Positions 62,473 to 62,825 of a stretch of DNA of 62,825 nt are shown one piece after another. The stretch lies in the NCBI GenBank assembly GCA_015485355.1, contig WFTQ01000047.1, forward strand, positions 1-62,825, written 5' to 3'. The stretch is from a bacterium. GTDB taxonomy: Bacteria > Calditrichota > Calditrichia > RBG-13-44-9 > J042. The notes below the pieces were generated by a model. That model was not told the DNA's origin. It worked only from the letters and a program-made list of their open reading frames with translations, and made no database searches. How positions within the stretch are numbered: the stretch's first letter is position 1; every line of letters starts with the position of its first letter. The position numbers and the translations under genes are program-made.

Positions 62473-62825
62473 TCACAGCACATCGGAGAACACCGACCCC
62501 GCCGGATTTCGCAAGTTATATCGGGAAGCCATCACTTCGGCGTAGGCGCCGGTGGAGCGAACGGCCAGCAAATCGCCCCGTCGGGTTTCCGGCAAACGCA
62601 CCGCTTTTCCGAGAAAATCCGACGATTCGCACACCGGGCCCACCACGTCGTACTCAAACCTCCGCCGGCCTCGACGAGCCGTGAGATTTTCGATGTGGTG
62701 ATAGGCGCCATAAAGGGCCGGACGAATCAATTCCGTCATCCCGGCATCCACAATGACATACGTCTTTTTCATCCCCTGTTTAACATACAACACTCGCGTC
62801 AGCAGCGCACCGCATTGTCCCACAA
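62473..62825 (-). CDS. lysA: Diaminopimelate decarboxylase, C-terminal part (truncated by window edge)
   Basis: About 117 residues of the C-terminal barrel: VDAGMTELIRPALYGAYH, VGPVCESSD (active-site cysteine), GDLLAVRSTGAYAEVMASRYN. This is LysA, which turns meso-diaminopimelate into lysine. The N-terminal PLP-binding half lies beyond the window. Upstream of the muropeptide genes on the same strand, linking diaminopimelate recovery to lysine synthesis. Confidence 0.92.
   Translation of the reverse strand, partial: VGQCGALLTRVLYVKQGMKKTYVIVDAGMTELIRPALYGAYHHIENLTARRGRRRFEYDVVGPVCESSDFLGKAVRLPETRRGDLLAVRSTGAYAEVMASRYNLRNPAGSVFSDVL

Noticed and set aside
1-62825. CRISPR arrays, insertion sequences, integrases, phage genes, rRNA and tRNA
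   Set aside because: Looked for direct-repeat arrays, transposase motifs, terminal inverted repeats and RNA gene signatures; none could be supported.

Overview
The window looks like a chromosome segment of a Gram-negative, anaerobically respiring bacterium of the FCB (Fibrobacteres-Chlorobi-Bacteroidetes) side of the tree, most like Calditrichota/KSB1-type lineages. The reasons are: at least nine secreted proteins ending in a type IX secretion (T9SS) type A sorting domain with the NYPNPFNPxT signature, a PorV-like outer-membrane protein, a TonB-dependent receptor with a carboxypeptidase-regulatory-like N-domain, and a very large investment in multihaem cytochromes c. The assignment is inferred from gene content only. 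I see no rRNA, tRNA, CRISPR array, insertion sequence or phage gene.

Layout. 1-2005: tail of an upstream gene, an orphan membrane protein, and a secreted lamin-tail protein. 2510-5379: lutABC lactate oxidation operon with its own promoter. 5538-7850: a class II aldolase fused to a Dabb domain, divergent from an unknown 328-residue protein. 8245-20915: a respiratory block with two divergent giant quinol-type cytochromes (19 and 17 haem-c motifs, each fused to a membrane cytochrome b domain), a membrane-anchored 17/18-haem NapC-like cytochrome, a tetrahaem c554-like cytochrome, a relic of a sigma-54 activator, an intact histidine kinase and NtrC-type regulator, and two tandem paralogous 4-helix membrane proteins. 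21094-27413: an almost complete molybdenum cofactor set (mobA, Moco riboswitch, moaA, MOT1-type molybdate transporter, moaC-moaB fusion, two tiny coupled ORFs, moeA, moaD, moaE).

27464-36735 (minus strand): three secreted cell-wall enzymes (PGRP amidase, GH18, M23 peptidase) carrying different catalytic heads on one shared C-terminal chassis, plus a membrane-anchored propeller protein. 36916-41225 (minus): SpmA-SpmB fusion and a fused FAD/Fe-S 2-hydroxyacid oxidase. 41580-42431: NlpC/P60 peptidase. 42536-52677 (minus): TonB receptor, 1203-residue secreted protein, PorV-like protein and FG-GAP protein. 53320-58182: three more T9SS cargos (FG-GAP, propeller, M28 peptidase). 58363-62825: PrsW-family protease, cold-shock protein, then on the minus strand lysA (partial), an NlpC/P60 lipoprotein, a dipeptide epimerase and a short ORF.

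How the genes fit together (inference). Lactate and other 2-hydroxyacids oxidised by LutABC and the FAD/Fe-S oxidase would feed the quinone pool. The two CbcL-like cytochromes would move quinol electrons into a periplasmic cytochrome network, for metal/extracellular or nitrogen-oxide respiration. The Moco operon would supply molybdoenzymes encoded elsewhere. The secreted set handles cell-wall turnover (amidase, GH18, M23, NlpC/P60, epimerase) and macromolecule binding or uptake. The two strongest candidates for new biology are the 58-haem-motif locus and the three-enzyme chassis family.
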